A stretch of 57,559 nucleotides of DNA from Sphingobacteriales bacterium (lineage in GTDB: Bacteria; Bacteroidota; Bacteroidia; Chitinophagales; Chitinophagaceae), in the NCBI GenBank assembly GCA_016200915.1, contig JACQDV010000077.1:1-57559 (forward strand). The letters are read 5' to 3'. Below the pieces are notes generated by a model that was given only the letters and a program-made list of their open reading frames with translations, had not been told where the DNA came from and did no database searches. Shown here in pieces: positions 54,856 to 57,559 of the stretch. Each line of letters starts with the position of its first letter. Within the stretch, counting starts at the first letter, position 1. The position numbers were made by a program, and so were the translations under genes.

Positions 54856-55577
54856 TTAATATTGTATATCCTTTAATGTTATAATAAGCGGCAAATGATC
54901 ACTGTGTTTAATCCATTTTTTAAAATCACCGATCTCAGCATTTGTCATCTTATCCATAAAATCTTTTGAAAGAAAACAATAATCAAGATGATAGGGTTTG
55001 TTTTTATGCCGGTGCATAAATTGAGTAGGATGTTTTCTTCACCATGCTGATGACCGTGATGTGAATGGTAGGCACTGGTAATTCCTTTTTTGTGCAGGGC
55101 TTTTACTACACTTGTATGACTCCATTGTTTATGTTTCTTATCCCAAATGCTGTTACTGTTAAAATCTCCGGCAATAATTGTTTTGGTCTTTTTAATCAAT
55201 TTTTGATAATGACTAATTCCCTTTCCTACTTGTTCCACATAAGTGCCATCAGGGTCATGCGGGTTATTAGCCCAAACAGCTAGCAGTGTAAAGTTGAACT
55301 TATCCTTTGACACTTTTATGGGAACAACATAACGTATATCAGGAAAATAATTATCGTACAGTTGAAAGGAATAACCTGTGTAGGAAAATATGCCAATGCC
55401 TTTGTTGGGATTGTTACCCATCCATAGTATATCATTTGGCTGTTGAGTATCTGCAGGAAATTTTAGTTTGCTTTCATTTTCACATTCCGGAACAATTACA
55501 ATATCAGGATGGAGTGCTAACAGAAACTTTGCTTTTTTCCGGTAAGCCATATTGCAGTTCCAGGTGATGATTTTCAT
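54856..55577 (-). pseudogene. Endonuclease/exonuclease/phosphatase family protein, frameshifted
   Basis: An EEP-superfamily nuclease: ITWNCNMAYRKK, IVPECENE (metal Glu), IIAGDFNSNSIWD (catalytic Asp/Asn). The frame open from 55577 drifts after HHGHQHGEE into a nonsense tail. Inserting one A in the short A run there (plus-strand T run 55033-55036) restores KHPTQFMHRHKNKPYHLDYCF and the essential catalytic SDHLPLI, ending at 54856. The true protein is therefore 722 bases long and broken by a one-base deletion. This could be a sequencing error in a homopolymer or a recent mutation. Confidence 0.8.
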
Positions 55578-55706
55578 GGTAACAATTTAATTATTCTTCT
55601 CCTATCGGCAGGAGTAAAGATATTTGCTGATGGGAAAGCCAGAAAATGATTGAGAGAAGCGATGTTGCCCATTTATTTATGTAGTGAAATAAAAATCTTC
55701 CTGTTG

Positions 55707-55856
55707 AGCCGACCAACTTACGCAGTCTATGGCTGTTTTGTGCAAAAGACAGATTGAAATATGGAGGATTAATTCAGTTGAACGAACAGGGCTTTCTGCT
55801 GTGCTGGTATTCATTGAATGTCCAGCCCGGTACAAATGTCCAATTAAGTTGGCTGT
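55707..55856 (-). repeat. attC-like palindromic site A (diverged)
   Basis: The plus strand ends with TAAGTTGGCTGT (55845-55856); CCAACTTA (55713-55720), preceded by AGCCGA, provides the opposite arm. The block GTCCAGCCC, 28 bases before the outer arm, is at the same distance as in site B. The site lies 8 bases beyond the stop codon of the minus-strand gene at 55864. It is read here as the recombination-site-like end of that cassette. Confidence 0.55.
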
Positions 55857-55863
55857 AGGTTTA

Positions 55864-56409
55864 TCACGTGAGGCTCGTCAAAATTTCTTTGTTACGTTTT
55901 GCTTTTTTGTAATCCTCATTCATTATTTCAGTCATATTTCGTCCATAATAAACTCCAGATGATTGTATAAATCCGTCATAAATTATTTTGTCTTTGAATG
56001 GGATTAGTGTCGTGGAAATGTTAACGGGAAAATTGTCAAAGAATGTGTCAAATGAATCGCCCAGTGCTTTTACAGCATAGAACTGATTGTCTTTTGTGTC
56101 GATAAAAATTGCATAATTTGTCAAGCATTTAAAAATAACAAAACTGCTTCTGATTTTCTTTTTGAAACCAACTAATATTTTTATTTGGTCTGTTGTCAAG
56201 TGGTCAAAATTTGAAGCAATGTATTCGTCAATAATGTCTTCGTCATCGAATAAGGATTCTCTACACTTAAATTTAATCTGAAAGTCAAGGTTAAGAAACT
56301 TTTTCAGGTTAAGGTCTTTAGGCAAAATATTTTTTTTGTGTCCTACATAAAATAGAAGGTCAAGGTGCGTCTTTAAAAACTCCTTATATTCTTTGTCGGT
56401 TAATGTCAT
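55864..56409 (-). CDS. Hypothetical cassette protein 1
   Basis: 181 residues, no signal peptide, AT-rich codons. It starts 21 bases after the outer arm of site B and stops 8 bases before site A, with both flanks being cassette-like palindromes. Distinctive segments: MTLTDKEYKEFLKTHLDLLFY, KCLTNYAIFIDTKDNQFYAVKALGD, ISTTLIPFKDKIIYDGFIQ and a Lys-rich C-terminus. No domain recognised. It may be a soluble alpha/beta protein. Location and composition point to lateral transfer. Confidence 0.8.
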   Translation of the reverse strand: MTLTDKEYKEFLKTHLDLLFYVGHKKNILPKDLNLKKFLNLDFQIKFKCRESLFDDEDIIDEYIASNFDHLTTDQIKILVGFKKKIRSSFVIFKCLTNYAIFIDTKDNQFYAVKALGDSFDTFFDNFPVNISTTLIPFKDKIIYDGFIQSSGVYYGRNMTEIMNEDYKKAKRNKEILTSLT

Positions 56410-56429
56410 ACGAAATGTGTCTAAAACTT

Positions 56430-56632
56430 GCAGCCAACGGCCAGGTCTTGGCGTTGTTGGGGGATTTGAAAATCGTCCGCCCGGAACTGAAGCCCGATTA
56501 AAAAACTGAAGTTGAAGTTAACAACTAAAAGCCAAATTGAAAAACGTCCAGCCCGAACAAAAGCCCCACAGCGATAAAAAGTTGAAGCTAACAACGTCCA
56601 GCCCCAATAACGCCAAACCCAATGTTGGCTGC
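56430..56632 (-). repeat. attC-like palindromic site B (best preserved)
   Basis: A 203-base imperfect palindrome. The outer arms GCAGCCAAC (56430-56438) and GTTGGCTGC (56624-56632) are exact complements. Inner arms TTGGCGTTGTTGGGG (56448-56462) and CCCCAATAACGCCAA (56602-56616) differ by one G-T pair. The spacers between outer and inner arms are 9 and 7 bases. The loop region has two copies of a GTTGAAG(T/C)TAACAAC...CGTCCAGCCC unit. This is the layout of integron attC sites (R''-L''...L'-R'). The GTTGGCT box differs by one position from the usual GTTRRRY. Confidence 0.7.
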
Positions 56633-56640
56633 TGTACTGG

Positions 56641-57180
56641 TCAAAACAACTTGACACCAATTGCTAAACTTAGTGAACCAAAGTCTTCATTAATAATCTT
56701 TGTCCGATTAAATATATTGATGTAAGAAACCTTCCCTGTCCACCTTTGATTTTTAGAAAAGTAAAATCCAAACGAAGGTTTTATACCTACTAAAGTTTGT
56801 CCACTAATAAAACTTGGTCCAGCTACAAGAGATAAATAAATACTTTGATTAGGATGAAATGATGAACCAACAAATAGATTTACCATTCCACGAACATCGT
56901 TACCATTTTCTGGAAAGGTACCGTCAGGATTTGACCGAAATACTTTGTCATCTTCCAAATAAATGTCACCAGTAAGTTCAATTGTCGGCTTGAACTTCGT
57001 TTTGTTATTTAAAAATGTTTGAAGCCCCAATCCAACACCCCAAGGATTATTACCAATTGTATAGTCATTAAGAGTTTTGTTGTATTGTGTCAACAAATAA
57101 GTTGATGCCTTTCTTTGTGTCTGTCCAAAACTCTGTGTCAAAATAAAACAGCAAAGAAGTAGTGTCAGAATTTTTCGCAT
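56641..57180 (-). CDS. Outer-membrane beta-barrel-like cassette protein 2
   Basis: 179 residues from the ATG at 57180, which gives a signal peptide (MRKILTLLLCCFILTQSFGQ); the ATG at 57207 would add a leader. The mature part consists of alternating strands with aromatic ends (GNNPWGVGLGLQTFLNN, MVNLFVGSSFHPNQSIYLSLVAGPSF, VGIKPSFGFYFSKNQRW) and ends in the C-terminal beta signal LSLAIGVKLF. It is a small outer-membrane barrel. It lies exactly between sites B (8 bases after the stop) and C (about 57 bases before the start), like a cassette gene. Confidence 0.85.
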   Translation of the reverse strand: MRKILTLLLCCFILTQSFGQTQRKASTYLLTQYNKTLNDYTIGNNPWGVGLGLQTFLNNKTKFKPTIELTGDIYLEDDKVFRSNPDGTFPENGNDVRGMVNLFVGSSFHPNQSIYLSLVAGPSFISGQTLVGIKPSFGFYFSKNQRWTGKVSYINIFNRTKIINEDFGSLSLAIGVKLF

Positions 57181-57237
57181 ATAAAAAAGCTTTGTAGAAT
57201 TTGACAACTGCCTGAGGTTAAACGTTGCTTTTGTATA

Positions 57238-57430
57238 GCAGCCAACGTTCAGGGCTTGGCGATGTTGGGGCTACTGCGTTTCGTCACGCCTGAACTGAAG
57301 TCAAATATAGTTGATATGTTGATTGTGATTACAAATGTTGAAGCGAGTTCTGTCGAGCCAGTGACGAAGGGAAAATAGAATTACAAATGTTGATGCTTAA
57401 TTCGTCTGCCCCAATATTGCCAAGCCCCTA
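57238..57430 (-). repeat. attC-like palindromic site C, right arm missing
   Basis: The outer arm GCAGCCAAC (57238-57246) is intact, and the inner arms TTGGCGATGTTGGGG (57256-57270) and CCCCAATATTGCCAA (57409-57423) pair with two G-T positions. Where GTTGGCTGC should follow, the sequence changes to CCCCTATGCAATAAAAAAAG and then to an IS-like end, so the site appears interrupted. Confidence 0.6.
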
Positions 57431-57443
57431 TGCAATAAAAAAA

Positions 57444-57517
57444 GCGTTTAGAGGTAAGTAGAATCTTAAATAACTTAAGAGCTACAATTTATTAATCACA
57501 ATAAAAACTCTAAACGC
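57444..57517. mobile_element. Probable left end of an insertion element (inverted repeat before a partial gene)
   Basis: GCGTTTAGAG (57444-57453) and CTCTAAACGC (57508-57517) are perfect 10-base inverted arms, 54 bases apart, placed directly before an ATG. The pattern fits an IS left end and leader, or a leader hairpin that limits transposase expression. The position cutting site C supports an insertion. The element continues outside the window. Confidence 0.45.
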
Positions 57518-57518
57518 T

Positions 57519-57559
57519 ATGACTAAAATTACCGCAAGTTTTTCAAATCAAAAAGTGTA
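57519..57559 (+). CDS. Partial CDS at the window edge, possibly a transposase
   Basis: The ATG at 57519 opens a frame (MTKITASFSNQKV) that runs off the window. Only 13 codons are visible, so no family can be assigned. Its position after the inverted repeat and across a broken palindrome suggests a transposase. Confidence 0.35.
   Translation, partial: MTKITASFSNQKV

Overview
The window is a piece of a low-GC chromosome from a member of the Bacteroidota, most likely family Chitinophagaceae. Reasons: several transcription units have TTTG-N19-TAnnTTTG-type promoters. Two large secreted proteins end in type IX secretion (T9SS) sorting domains, one of gliding-motility-associated type B and one of type A. 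Few genes have a Shine-Dalgarno sequence. The tmRNA tag reads GNTQYAMAA. Typical Bacteroidota families are present (DUF3667, GH3-like adenylate-forming enzyme, lysine/alanine-rich histone H1-like peptide). Species cannot be named from the sequence alone.

Layout. 1-8.1 kb: a decayed IS3-type transposase fragment, then a six-gene hexuronate operon (uxuA, a UxaB-type reductase, uxaC, kdgK, eda, exuT) closed by a strong terminator. 8.4-10.5 kb: two lipoproteins, one of the vanadium haloperoxidase/PAP2 superfamily. 10.6-13.6 kb: a LytS-like TPR histidine kinase with its LytTR response regulator. 13.6-16.9 kb: tRNA-Leu(GAG), a second histidine kinase, a GT2 glycosyltransferase, a small membrane protein, then a tRNA cluster with a broken, hairpin-filled tRNA-Gly copy, an intact tRNA-Gly(GCC) and tRNA-Leu(UAA). 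17-26 kb: two secreted proteins, a DUF3667 protein, MazG, a very large NtrY-like kinase, and a PolX homologue whose polymerase site is degenerate. 26-31.5 kb: histone-like peptide, L27, L21, a GH3-like protein, DXR (ispC), RseP and a 34-residue membrane peptide. 31.6 kb: tmRNA. 32-45 kb: gamma-glutamyltransferase, a T9SS cargo protein, an M14 carboxypeptidase, a HEPN-like protein, a pyridoxamine-phosphate-oxidase-like protein, small hypotheticals, and an SPFH protein whose tandem repeats recall the major vault protein. 45-55.6 kb: a Cys-rich five-repeat T9SS protein, DUF1801, a lipase-maturation-factor-like membrane protein, a small protein abutting an adenylate cyclase, and a frameshifted EEP-family nuclease.

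The right end (about 55.7-57.5 kb) is the most unusual part. Two unrelated genes on the minus strand alternate with three long imperfect palindromes that share the outer arms GCAGCCAAC / GTTGGCTGC and inner TTGGCG...TTGGGG arms. Each gene starts about 30 bases or less after one palindrome and stops about 10 bases before the next. This is the geometry of integron cassettes with attC recombination sites, but no integrase is visible. The last palindrome is cut by what looks like the end of an insertion sequence that runs off the window.

How the genes work together. The uronate operon turns imported glucuronate/galacturonate into pyruvate and glyceraldehyde 3-phosphate. The kinases, regulator and cyclase are signalling modules. 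T9SS cargo, lipoproteins, carboxypeptidase and GGT make up an envelope/secretome layer. L21/L27, DXR, RseP and tmRNA are housekeeping genes.
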